A DNA stretch of 11,454 nucleotides from Acidobacteriota bacterium (GCA_963169175.1 CAUJFK010000346.1:1-11454); one strand, 5' to 3'; counted from the first letter of the stretch, positions 1-6,717 are shown. Made by a program: numbers and translations. The notes: generated by a model from the letters alone, not told the origin.

Positions 1-398
1 TTTAAGGTTTCGCTCAAAAAGTTAACGCAGCTTACGCCGACGCCGTGGAGGCCGCCCGAAACTTTATACGAGTTCGAATCAAACTTGCCGCCCGCGTGCA
101 GGATGGTCATAACCACCTCGGCCGCCGACCGGCCTTCCTGCTTGTGAATATCCGTCGGGATGCCGCGTCCGTTATCGACGACCGTGACCGAGTTATCGAT
201 ATGTATCGTCACCTCGATCGTGTCGCAATATCCGGCCAACGCCTCATCGACCGAATTATCTACAACTTCATAAACCAAGTGATGCAGCCCGAGTTCGCTC
301 GTCGAACCAATGTACATTGCCGGACGCTTCCGCACCGCGTCACGCCCTTCGAGCACTGTGATCGAATCTGCACCGTAATCTGTCTTTGCTTTTGCCAA
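1..398 (-). CDS. gyrB: DNA gyrase subunit B, N-terminal part (cut by window edge)
   Basis: This is the first 132 residues of the ATPase subunit of DNA gyrase, which with GyrA introduces negative supercoils into DNA. The GHKL ATPase domain is plain: RKRPAMYIGS at about 23-32, the catalytic Glu44 and Mg-binding Asn48 in YEVVDNSVDEA, the ATP-binding DNGRGIP at 75-81, and the lid/glycine motif GGLHGVGV at 115-122. The start is TTG: an in-frame TAA lies two codons upstream, the next ATG (codon 28) would remove conserved sequence, and an AGAGG ribosome site sits 10 nt before the TTG. The rest of the gene lies left of the window. It starts only 17 bp after the broken toxin gene and lies downstream of recF, so it probably shares transcription with them. 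Identification is very secure; the rare start codon is well supported. Confidence 0.97.
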   Translation of the reverse strand, partial: MAKAKTDYGADSITVLEGRDAVRKRPAMYIGSTSELGLHHLVYEVVDNSVDEALAGYCDTIEVTIHIDNSVTVVDNGRGIPTDIHKQEGRSAAEVVMTILHAGGKFDSNSYKVSGGLHGVGVSCVNFLSETL

Positions 399-415
399 TT
401 TATATTAACCTCTAA

Positions 416-734
416 CTACTTTCGTTCAATTTCAATAAACTCACCCTTTGCGATCGTCGTAAGTATCCGCTTTGCATCTTCAGCAAGCGGTTCCAGATCC
501 TGGACACGATTTGAGTAAGCTGAAAGCAACACGACCGCAATAGGTAATGTTGTTTCGTTTTGTTGATAACGAAGATTCTTATCAACCGTTATGAAGACGT
601 CATAATGAAGCCGCGGCCAGCAATCTACCGTTCTTTAGCCCCTTAAATCCTGCTGCCTCGACTGTATAAACCTCGAAACCGTCAAATTAACGCCCCAGCC
701 GTCTCGGCACGCACTCATCAAGCAGCAACTTCAT
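416..734 (-). pseudogene. Broken DUF5615 (PIN-like) toxin gene
   Basis: Read in two frames, this encodes a typical DUF5615/Mut7-C-like PIN-fold protein, the usual toxin partner of DUF433 antitoxins. The first part gives MKLLLDECVPRRLGR, then a TAA stop at 687-689, then FDGFEVYTVEAAGFKGLKNG. After an extra base near 605 the next frame continues YDVFITVDKNLRYQQN and ends in KGEFIEIERK with a TAG at 416-418. The acidic residues expected of the PIN-like active site (DE near the start, D in TVDKN) are present, so only the reading frame is broken. The total of 319 nt is one more than a multiple of three, consistent with a +1 indel. It overlaps the antitoxin gene by 17 bp, as in intact operons. With both a nonsense codon and a frameshift it should make no working toxin, unless these are assembly errors. 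Confidence 0.85.
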
Positions 735-945
735 ATTCAGCAAGCAGCTTTACCCTAAAAAGTTCCAGTACTCCGAGCACCTGTTCGTACTCGACAGTCG
801 GAAAATCACCCAAAAAGGTTTCAAGGTCGTCGCCGCCTTCCAGATAGTCGAAGAGGTTTTTAATTGGTACTCTTGTCCCGCGGAAAACCGGTGTCCCGCC
901 CAGCTTTTCAGGGTCGACCTCTATGTACTTATCGTCAACATCCAT
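718..945 (-). CDS. DUF433 family antitoxin (VapB-like)
   Basis: A 75-residue protein of the DUF433 family, small winged-helix-like proteins usually encoded just before a DUF5615 PIN-like toxin and regarded as the antitoxin. The diagnostic stretch is IEVDPEKLGGTPVFRGTRVPI at about 8-28, with the conserved G-x-P-V/C-F/I-RGTR-V/I core, followed by LFDYLEGGDDLETFLGDFP and a C-terminal leucine-rich helix ending LLAEYEVAA. The ATG at 945 has a GAGG site about 9 nt upstream. The gene is full length and undamaged although its toxin partner is broken, so it may be a relic, may be kept to neutralise a related toxin elsewhere, or may simply not yet have decayed. Family assignment is confident; the regulatory role is inferred from the family. 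Confidence 0.85.
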   Translation of the reverse strand: MDVDDKYIEVDPEKLGGTPVFRGTRVPIKNLFDYLEGGDDLETFLGDFPTVEYEQVLGVLELFRVKLLAEYEVAA

Positions 946-1203
946 TTCATTGCCTCGATCCTTTCGGCTGGCAGCTCCAGTCCTTTTGGAAGCGGTCTAG
1001 ATCAAGTAAGAAAGATCTAAGGACCCTTTCGATCTGCAATACATGTGGCAACCATCCAACCATGAAGGGAGCCAGCCATGATCAACCGGTGAACGCCATT
1101 CCAACTCGAATACACAGAACAAAAACCTGTTACCCGATCAAAAGATAATTATACCATTTTGGGGTGAGATTGGACAGTGCTCGCGAGGTCGTTTCAGCCC
1201 GAT
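946..1203. other. Intergenic region between recF end and antitoxin gene
   Basis: About 258 bp without a convincing gene. Short reading frames here on both strands show no recognisable family and no good start. It holds a candidate promoter for the toxin-antitoxin genes (listed separately) and an unusually long leader of about 195 nt before the antitoxin start. No strong terminator hairpin was seen after recF, so read-through from recF toward gyrB is possible. Confidence 0.5.
1148..1176 (-). promoter_or_regulatory. Candidate sigma70-type promoter for antitoxin/gyrB
   Basis: On the minus strand there is a perfect -10 box TATAAT (1153 to 1148), preceded after a 17-bp spacer by TGTCCA (1176 to 1171), which matches only three positions of TTGACA. 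Transcription would start near 1141 and run through the antitoxin, the broken toxin and gyrB. The -10 is strong and the -35 weak, so the call is moderate. Confidence 0.4.
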
Positions 1204-2304
1204 TTAGCGTGGCTTGGCGGCTCCGGAAACAACGTCAAATACGGCGGCGTCGGAGCCAAAGCCTTTAACAAAACTTTCCTTCGACGTGGTCACGAACGTC
1301 TGAGTTTTGCCTTGCACGAATTCGAGCAGTTGTCCAATTCGCTCGTAATCGAGTTCGGCATCAATATCATCAAGCAGAAACACCGGATATTCCTGCTGCT
1401 GGGCGTAATAGACCGCGATGTTTGCAAGCTGCAAAAGCAGCAACACACTTCGCTGCTGGCCGGCTGAACCGTATTTGCGAAGGTCGTGGCCATCGAGGAG
1501 GATCTCAAGATCGTCGCGGTGCGGGCCGATAAGCGAATATCCGGCCGCGGTTTCGGCATGGACTCGCAGCTTGAGCCGCTCGGCGAGAAGGCTTTCATAG
1601 TCGGAGAGATCGCCTTTTCCCTCTAGTGAAGATGCGTACCGCATAACTATTTGCTCTGTGCCAAACAGGTTATTTTCAAGGACTTCGTTCAACCGTTCGA
1701 CATAACGAAGGCGCGAGCGGTGAATTCGGGTGCCGTGCGTGATCAACTGTTCGTTCCATGGCTCAAGCTGCTCGGCGGCCTTTTCCTGCGATATCTTTTC
1801 GTCCTGCTCCGCCTGCAGCAGGGCATTCTTTTGCTTTATCACGCGGCTGTAATCTGCCAGCGTCTGTACGTATGGCGGATGGATCGAGACGATCGCCTGA
1901 TCGAGAAAGCGGCGGCGGGCATCTGGGTGTCCGCGCACGACCTCGAGTTCGTCGGCGTTGAAAACTACTGTGTGCAGCTGCGATAGATAATTGTTGACCG
2001 GTTCCCGCTTCCCGTTGACAAAAAAGGACTTGCTGTTCCCTTGTATCACGGCCTGAAGATCACGGTGAATATCCTCGGTACGGCCGACGCGGCCTCTGAT
2101 GATCGCCATTTCCTCGCCGAACCGAACGGCCTCGGACAAACGCGATGTCTTGAACGACCGAGTGGTGGCAAGAATATTTATTGCCTCTAGCCAATTTGTC
2201 TTGCCTTGCCCGTTTAGACCGACTAGAATATTCAAGTCGTGTCCACAACGCACGTTGCTTTCCAGATTTCGAAAGTTTTCAACTTCAATCAGTTCGAGAA
2301 ACAT
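1204..2304 (-). CDS. recF: DNA replication and repair protein RecF
   Basis: RecF is an SMC-like ABC ATPase that, with RecO and RecR, loads RecA on gapped DNA at stalled forks. From the ATG at 2304 the protein has 366 residues, the usual family length. It opens with MFLELIEVENFRN, typical of RecF. Walker A GLNGQGKT is at about 29-36, the family's GPHRDD at 260-265, the ABC signature SAGQQ at 280-284, Walker B VFLLDDID at 308-315 with the D-loop ELD just after, and the TTS switch-like segment near 340. The start is uncertain by six codons: a GTG at 2322 has an AAGGG site about 5 nt upstream, while the ATG at 2304 fits the family start but has no clear ribosome site. Position upstream of gyrB on the same strand matches the widespread dnaA-dnaN-recF-gyrB order. 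Confidence 0.96.
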   Translation of the reverse strand: MFLELIEVENFRNLESNVRCGHDLNILVGLNGQGKTNWLEAINILATTRSFKTSRLSEAVRFGEEMAIIRGRVGRTEDIHRDLQAVIQGNSKSFFVNGKREPVNNYLSQLHTVVFNADELEVVRGHPDARRRFLDQAIVSIHPPYVQTLADYSRVIKQKNALLQAEQDEKISQEKAAEQLEPWNEQLITHGTRIHRSRLRYVERLNEVLENNLFGTEQIVMRYASSLEGKGDLSDYESLLAERLKLRVHAETAAGYSLIGPHRDDLEILLDGHDLRKYGSAGQQRSVLLLLQLANIAVYYAQQQEYPVFLLDDIDAELDYERIGQLLEFVQGKTQTFVTTSKESFVKGFGSDAAVFDVVSGAAKPR

Positions 2305-2446
2305 TTGGGTAGAGTTTAACACTTAACCCTTCCGGCTCTCGACCCATTTCTACCCACCGGGCCGCCCCATTTGCCCGAAGAAGTACGGGTTTCGCCGTCG
2401 GATAATTTTTCTGAACTGGACGGATATTCGCAGTATGTTTAAACTA

Positions 2447-2469
2447 GGTGTTCAAATGCGTTGAACACC
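2447..2469. repeat. Perfect 9-bp inverted repeat in the recF/TlpA divergent region
   Basis: GGTGTTCAA (2447-2455) and TTGAACACC (2461-2469) are exact reverse complements around a 5-nt centre ATGCG. It lies 32 bp before the ATG of the thioredoxin-like gene and about 140 bp before recF, in the region between the two divergent genes. It could be a dimeric regulator's operator or a small hairpin; no T-run follows, so it is not an intrinsic terminator. No regulator is identified. Confidence 0.55.
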
Positions 2470-2500
2470 ATCAAACATTCTTCTGCAATATGTGGTACCG

Positions 2501-3010
2501 ATGCGATTTCTGAACCTGATCTTGATCCTCACGCTCTTGGCGGCCGCGGCCTTTGCCCAGCAAAAGCTACAGCCGGGCGTGGCTGCGCCTGATTTTAACG
2601 CGGAATCCCTGGACGGCAAGGTGTACAACCTTAGCCAGTTGCAAGGCAAGGTAGTTGTCCTGACCTTTTGGTCCACCCGCTGCCAGATCTGCCATAGCGA
2701 GCTGCCAAAACTTAACGAGGTCGCAAAACGATACAGCGATAAGGGCGTGGTCTTCCTTGCGGCGACAATGGAAAATCAGGCGAAGGTCGAGCCTTATCTG
2801 AAAAAGAATCCGTTCAATTTCAATATTTTGCCAAACAGCTTTGGAGTCATTCTGAAATATGCGGACATGGACGGAGGCGGCAACATCAATATAGGTTTTC
2901 CTGCGTATTTTCTTATCGACCAGCGCGGCACGATCGCGCTAAAGAGCAACGGCTGGGACAAGACCGCCAAGCTCGATTCCGAGATCTCACAATTGTTATC
3001 GTCCGAATGA
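2501..3010 (+). CDS. Exported thioredoxin-fold (TlpA/redoxin-like) protein
   Basis: A 169-residue secreted or membrane-tethered thiol-disulfide oxidoreductase-like protein. The N-terminus MRFLNLILILTLLAAAAFAQ is a classical signal peptide with an AFA-type cleavage site after residue 19. The redoxin/AhpC-TSA domain follows: G-x-AAPDFNAESLDGK at about 26-40, the active-site CQIC (61-64) in FWSTRCQICHSELPKL, and the cis-proline in GFPAYFL (P134). Such proteins reduce or isomerise disulfides outside the cytoplasm, for example in cytochrome c maturation, or act as general redoxins; no neighbour fixes the substrate. A GTG at 2492 is also in frame, but the ATG at 2501 puts the charged residue directly before the hydrophobic core. 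It is monocistronic, with a strong terminator about 40 bp after its stop. Confidence 0.88.
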   Translation: MRFLNLILILTLLAAAAFAQQKLQPGVAAPDFNAESLDGKVYNLSQLQGKVVVLTFWSTRCQICHSELPKLNEVAKRYSDKGVVFLAATMENQAKVEPYLKKNPFNFNILPNSFGVILKYADMDGGGNINIGFPAYFLIDQRGTIALKSNGWDKTAKLDSEISQLLSSE

Positions 3011-3048
3011 GCGCGACCCCAAGGCGAGTTTCGCTCCTCTCTTGTGTA

Positions 3049-3082
3049 CCCCGGCTGCTTAACTCCCAGCCGGGGATTTTTT
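3049..3082 (+). terminator. Rho-independent terminator after the thioredoxin-like gene
   Basis: A perfect 9-bp GC-rich stem, CCCCGGCTG (3049-3057) with CAGCCGGGG (3067-3075), encloses a 9-nt loop and is followed after one A by six Ts (3077-3082). It lies 38 bp past the stop codon of the TlpA-like gene. Confidence 0.9.
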
Positions 3083-3129
3083 ATTTGCAGAAGCCCGCGC
3101 ATAAGAGGATATGTCAAAACTGTCTTGAA

Positions 3130-3365
3130 CTGCGGAGCAGTGGCAGAGAGGTAGCCACGGGTGGAGCAAAGCGGAACCCGTGGTTGGGATGAAAACGAGA
3201 CTCTAAGCCCACGTAGTGGGCGACAGAGAGGCATATAACCTCTATTGTTTTCAATAAATTAGCAAAAGTCTCCCGCCCGTTACACGGGTTTTGAAATTTT
3301 GGCTTGCCTAGCCCCACGTTTCGCTTCGCTTCACGTGGGGCTACAAATATGCCGATGCTCCGCAG
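3130..3365. repeat. REP-like composite element of nested hairpins
   Basis: A non-coding block bounded by CTGCGGAGC (3130-3138) and its exact reverse complement GCTCCGCAG (3357-3365). Inside are four perfect inverted repeats: CCACGGGT/ACCCGTGG (3155-3162 and 3176-3183), GCCCAC/GTGGGC (3207-3212 and 3216-3221), CCCGT/ACGGG (3276-3280 and 3284-3288), and an 11-bp stem TAGCCCCACGT/ACGTGGGGCTA (3309-3319 and 3333-3343) with a 13-nt loop of TTCGC repeats. Open frames crossing it have no recognisable protein content. From memory, similar sequences recur between genes in Acidobacteriota and Planctomycetes genomes, but copy number cannot be judged from one window. A REP- or MITE-like dispersed element is the best description. 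Confidence 0.6.
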
Positions 3366-3430
3366 CTTTTTTAGGGTTTTGAAACAGCCTCCTTAGCAAC
3401 GGCTTAATCCTGGCATTGGACGTCACGCCC

Positions 3431-3460
3431 TTGCTCGCGCGCAGGCTTCTGCATTATATT
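3431..3460 (+). promoter_or_regulatory. Candidate promoter of tRNA-Ser
   Basis: TTGCTC (3431-3436) and TATATT (3455-3460) are separated by 18 bp, placing a start about 14 nt before the tRNA. Box matches are partial, but the position is right. Confidence 0.4.
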
Positions 3461-3480
3461 CAACATTCGCCGCATTTTGC

Positions 3481-3567
3481 GGAGAGGTAGCCTAATTGGC
3501 TAAGGCAGTAGTCTTGAAAACTACCGCGGGAAACCGCTTGCAGGTTCGAGTCCTGTCCTCTCCGCCA
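3481..3567 (+). tRNA. tRNA-Ser, anticodon TGA, CCA encoded
   Basis: A class II tRNA. The acceptor stem GGAGAGG (3481-3487) pairs with CCTCTCC (3557-3563), followed by discriminator G and an encoded CCA (3565-3567). The D-arm contains GCC..TTGGC, the anticodon loop CTTGAAA carries TGA at 3515-3517, which reads UCA serine codons. The long variable arm with CGCGGGAAACCGC and the T-arm CAGGTTCGAGTCCTG complete the fold. The long variable arm is the hallmark of tRNA-Ser. Confidence 0.96.
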
Positions 3568-3608
3568 TTTTATCCATTGACGGCCAAGCCGAAAAAGGTC
3601 CAACGGTT

Positions 3609-3987
3609 CTAAAGACTTTATTCATCATTCACGCGGTGATCACGCTTGCCGCAGGCCTGACGCTGATCGCGGCGCCTTCTCTCATACCTGCGGCTGTCGG
3701 GATCGCAATTCAACCTGAACAATATCTGCTCTGCTACCTGCTCGGTGCATCCGAGATCAGCATGGCCGTCCTTTCGCTGCTTGGTGCGACACTTCATGAA
3801 TTCAAAGCCCTACGCGCGGCTGCGTTGACCAATCATCACATTTCATATTTACACGGCGGCTGTCGAAATTTATGCGTATGCAGGCGGTCTAAGCCCCGCG
3901 ATCTGGTTGAATGTCGCGGCCCGGGCAATTGTCGCAGGACTCTTCGCCTATTTCGGCATCTTCAACTCCAGGCATCCTGACAAATAG
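3609..3987 (+). pseudogene. Decayed small four-helix membrane protein gene
   Basis: Joining two frames gives an intact-looking protein of about 125 residues with four hydrophobic helices. It begins KTLFIIHAVITLAAG and LIAAPSLIPAAVGI, continues with YLLCYLLGASEISMAVLSLLG, then, after an extra base near 3831, IITFHIYTAAVEIYAY and AIVAGLFAYFGIF, ending at TAG 3985-3987. From memory it resembles small unnamed membrane proteins of Acidobacteriota; no function is known to me. The codon where a start is expected (before KTLFIIH) is CTA, with an AAAAAGG ribosome-like site about 10 nt upstream, so the start also seems lost. The first in-frame ordinary start is GTG 3636, which would cut into helix 1. 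A start loss plus a frameshift argues for a pseudogene, but a sequencing error in the AA at 3831 is possible. Confidence 0.65.
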
Positions 3988-4141
3988 CTCCGAGCGATCC
4001 GTACCATCGAGGCCAGAATGATCCTCACGCAATTCTTCGTGTCATCCCTTCGTGCCCTTTGTGTTTAGGGCTTTGGCTTATCGTAACCACAACATGCATA
4101 CAGAAAAGACTCCCGACACAATTTGTTCTCGCGGTTGTTCC

Positions 4142-4169
4142 TTGCTTTCAAATCGCGTTTCATTATAGG
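4142..4169 (+). promoter_or_regulatory. Candidate promoter of the fadR-like/acyl-CoA synthetase operon
   Basis: TTGCTT (4142-4147) and TATAGG (4164-4169) with a 16-bp spacer. The predicted start, near 4176, falls exactly at the edge of the palindromic operator, so a bound repressor would block initiation. Each box matches the consensus only in part. Confidence 0.4.
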
Positions 4170-4176
4170 CTAAAAA

Positions 4177-4206
4177 CATATATGAATGAGTATTCATTCA
4201 TATATG
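4177..4206. promoter_or_regulatory. FadR-type operator, perfect 13-bp-arm palindrome
   Basis: CATATATGAATGA (4177-4189) and TCATTCATATATG (4194-4206) are exact reverse complements around GTAT. The core TGAATGAGTATTCATTCA (4183-4200) agrees with the operator I recall for Bacillus subtilis FadR (YsiA), TGAATGA-MTAN-TCATTCA, except for G in place of M. It lies 35 bp before the start of a FadR-like TetR gene that is followed by an acyl-CoA synthetase, so autoregulation relieved by long-chain acyl-CoA is the natural reading. The palindrome is seen directly; the binding protein is inferred. Confidence 0.8.
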
Positions 4207-4240
4207 ATCATCAGGCCATTCATTCGCGAATAAAGATCCA

Positions 4241-4855
4241 ATGACTCGTTCATCACGACCAACGTCCGTCAAAAATGGTGTCAGCGACAAGCACTCGGCA
4301 ATTCTGCGTGCCGCAGTAAGAGTATTTGCCCGAAAAGGGTTCTTTAATTCAAAAGTTTCGGATATTGCCAGTGAGGCGGGCGTGGCTGACGGAACGGTCT
4401 ATCTATATTTCAAGGGCAAGGACGATATCCTGCACTCGATCTTTGATCGAATGATGGCCGAGTTCATTGGCGAGGGGCGACGCCTGATCGAAAAGATCAC
4501 GAACCCCGAACTGAAGCTAAAACGCATTGCCGAACTGCATCTTGAAAAGCTCAGTGCGGACCGCGACCTTGCCATCGTCTTTCAGGTTGAACTTAGAGGC
4601 TCGACCAAGTTCATGCAGGAATTCTCGGCGGCGGGCTTTGCCGAATACCTCGACATTATTCGGCGGACAATCGTGGAAGGTCAGGAAGCGGGCGTTTTTC
4701 GTACCGATATAAAGCCGATCGTCGGCGCAAAAATATTCTACGGTGCACTGGACGAGATGGTGACGAACTGGATCCTTTCAAAAAAGACATACCAGCTTCC
4801 ACCAATGGCGGCTGAAGTGTTGAAGATATTTTTCGGAGGAATGTCCGCAAAATGA
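4241..4855 (+). CDS. TetR-family fatty-acid regulator, FadR (YsiA)-like
   Basis: A 204-residue TetR repressor. The N-terminal DNA-binding domain covers about 17-63, with helix-turn-helix KVSDIASEAGVADGTVYLYF at 38-57 and the usual KGKDDIL after it. The ligand domain contains DLAIVFQVELRGS (about 109-121) and GALDEMVTNWILSKKTY (168-184), segments I recognise as similar to B. subtilis FadR, which represses beta-oxidation genes and is released by long-chain acyl-CoA. Its stop codon overlaps the start of the acyl-CoA synthetase gene (ATGA), so the two are translationally coupled. A FadR-type palindrome lies just upstream. The ribosome site before ATG 4241 is weak. The family is certain; the acyl-CoA ligand is inferred from resemblance, operator and neighbour. 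Confidence 0.9.
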   Translation: MTRSSRPTSVKNGVSDKHSAILRAAVRVFARKGFFNSKVSDIASEAGVADGTVYLYFKGKDDILHSIFDRMMAEFIGEGRRLIEKITNPELKLKRIAELHLEKLSADRDLAIVFQVELRGSTKFMQEFSAAGFAEYLDIIRRTIVEGQEAGVFRTDIKPIVGAKIFYGALDEMVTNWILSKKTYQLPPMAAEVLKIFFGGMSAK

Positions 4856-6717
4856 CCGCGGAACTGACGGGCCAACTGACATCACGACACGCTATGCTGG
4901 GCCGCGGCGACCCGCTTTTCCCGTCTGAGCCGCAGACGCTGGCGGAACTGTTCCAAGCGGCGGCGGAGAGATACGACAGGGCAAATGCTCTCAATTCCAA
5001 GAAAGATGGGAGATGGTCCCCGATCTCGTCAAAACAGATCGTAAGCCGGGCCAGAGCAATAGCGAATGGACTCCGCGGCCTGGGCCTGCAAAAGGGCGAC
5101 CGTGCAGCGATCCTGTCCGCGAATTCGCCCGAATGGACACTTACCGACGCGGGTTGTCAGTTCGCCGGTATCGTTGACGTTCCGATCTATACTACTCTCA
5201 CGCCCGACTCGATCCGATATATTCTTAATGATTCTTCGGCAAAGGTACTGTTCATCGATACAATTTCCGCGTACGAACGCATTGCCGGTGAACTTTCGAA
5301 ATGCCCGGCGATCGAGCGCATTGTTTTTTTTGAAAGACCGGGTAAAGGACTGCCGAACGCGATAACGCTCTCCGAACTTGAACAAAGCGGCCGGGGATCA
5401 TCGGATGAAGATCTTGCCGAAGCGATCGAACCCGGCGACGTGGCAACGATCATCTACACCAGCGGCACAACGGGCGAGCCAAAAGGCGTAATGCTGACGC
5501 ATACGAATATTATTTCGAACGTCATCGACGCAGGTGAAAAGTACAGTTTTTCGCGTGAAGACCGTTCATTGTCGGTGCTTCCGCTCTCACATGTGTTCGA
5601 GCGGTCGGCGATGTATCTATACATCCTCAATGGGATGGCGGTGTATTACGCCGAATCTATCGAGAAGGTGCCGGAGAATCTTTCGGAAGTTCGCCCGACC
5701 ATCCTTGTCGGCGTCCCCCGCATTTTTGAAAAGGTTTACGCCAAAGCAAAGCTCAAGGCGGCCCAAGGCGGCGGCATCAAGGAAAAGTTGTTTGAATGGG
5801 CGATCGGGGTTGCGCAGGAACATGCGTTATCAATCGAGACGAACGGGAAGGTGATATCGCTTTTGGCACTCAAACATTCTGTCGCCGATCGCTTGATCTA
5901 TTCAAAATTACGCGAATTCTTTGGCGGTCGCTTGCGCTTTTGCATCACGGGCGGGGCAGCCCTTTCAAATGAGATCTATCTGATCTTCACCGGTGCCGGT
6001 GTTCCGATTATGCAAGGCTATGGCTTGACGGAAACATCACCCGTCATCTCATCGAACAACCCGCATGCGTCACGGCTTGGCACCGTTGGGCGCCCGATTC
6101 GAAATTTCAGGGTGCGGATCGCAGCCGACGGCGAGATAGAGGCGACCGGGCCCGGCGTGATGCTGGGCTATTACAAAAAGCCGGAGGCAACACGCGAAAC
6201 GTTTACCGAAGACGGCTGGTTTCGGACCGGCGACATCGGTGAGATCGACGCCGATGGATTTTTGAAGATCACCGACCGAAAGAAAGAGCTGTTCAAAACC
6301 TCGGGCGGAAAATACATTGCTCCCGCGCCGGTCGAGCAGATGATCCTGTCATCAAGATTCGTGAGCCAGGCCGTTTTGATCGGAAACGAGCGCAAATTTG
6401 CCGCCGCATTGATCGTGCCCAATTTTGAAATGCTCGATTCTTACGCCAGGCACAAAGGCATTCCGCGAATGACCCCGGCGGAATATTGCCGCGACCCGCG
6501 CATCCTCGATCTTTTCGAAAGACAGGTAGCCTCGGCAACCGCGGGATTAGCTAGATTCGAGACGATCAAGAGAATTGCGCTGATCGATAAGGAAATGACC
6601 GTCGAGGGCGGCGAGCTGACGCCGACAATGAAGCTGCGCCGACGCATCGTTGACGAAAAATATAAGGATGTGATCGACGGCCTATATGCCGACGGATCTG
6701 AAGCTAAAAAGGCCTGA
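4852..6717 (+). CDS. Long-chain fatty-acid-CoA ligase (AMP-forming)
   Basis: A 621-residue member of the ANL adenylating superfamily, of the FAA1/FadD15-like long-chain acyl-CoA synthetase type. It activates fatty acids with ATP to acyl-AMP and then makes acyl-CoA for beta-oxidation or lipid synthesis. Motifs in order: P-loop YTSGTTGEPKG (202-212), PLSHVFER (244-251), ITGGAALS (365-372), GYGLTETSP (389-397), GWFRTGDIGEI (455-465), hinge DRKKELFKTSGGKYIAP (475-491), and the catalytic lysine K594 in LTPTMKLRRR. All catalytic residues are present. The start overlaps the TetR stop by 4 bp and has no other upstream promoter, so it is the second gene of the operon. Its 3' end overlaps the convergent Wza-like gene by 14 bp. 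Confidence 0.94.
   Translation: MTAELTGQLTSRHAMLGRGDPLFPSEPQTLAELFQAAAERYDRANALNSKKDGRWSPISSKQIVSRARAIANGLRGLGLQKGDRAAILSANSPEWTLTDAGCQFAGIVDVPIYTTLTPDSIRYILNDSSAKVLFIDTISAYERIAGELSKCPAIERIVFFERPGKGLPNAITLSELEQSGRGSSDEDLAEAIEPGDVATIIYTSGTTGEPKGVMLTHTNIISNVIDAGEKYSFSREDRSLSVLPLSHVFERSAMYLYILNGMAVYYAESIEKVPENLSEVRPTILVGVPRIFEKVYAKAKLKAAQGGGIKEKLFEWAIGVAQEHALSIETNGKVISLLALKHSVADRLIYSKLREFFGGRLRFCITGGAALSNEIYLIFTGAGVPIMQGYGLTETSPVISSNNPHASRLGTVGRPIRNFRVRIAADGEIEATGPGVMLGYYKKPEATRETFTEDGWFRTGDIGEIDADGFLKITDRKKELFKTSGGKYIAPAPVEQMILSSRFVSQAVLIGNERKFAAALIVPNFEMLDSYARHKGIPRMTPAEYCRDPRILDLFERQVASATAGLARFETIKRIALIDKEMTVEGGELTPTMKLRRRIVDEKYKDVIDGLYADGSEAKKA

Noticed and set aside
562..586. Perfect inverted repeat GTTGATAA/TTATCAAC
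   Set aside because: It falls in the region coding VDKNLRYQQ, which is conserved in the toxin family, so the dyad is probably a by-product of coding sequence.
864..1148. Plus-strand frame of 94 codons over the antitoxin and its leader
   Set aside because: Half of it is antisense to the antitoxin, and the rest shows no known family.
2794..3234. Open frame of 146 codons on the minus strand
   Set aside because: It runs antisense through the redoxin gene, its terminator and the hairpin element, and has no recognisable family.
3114..3317. Short minus-strand open frame over the hairpin element
   Set aside because: Translated palindromic repeat sequence with no protein-like features.
4059..4244. 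Plus-strand frame of 61 codons ending at the TetR start
   Set aside because: It covers the promoter and operator and has no ribosome site or family resemblance.
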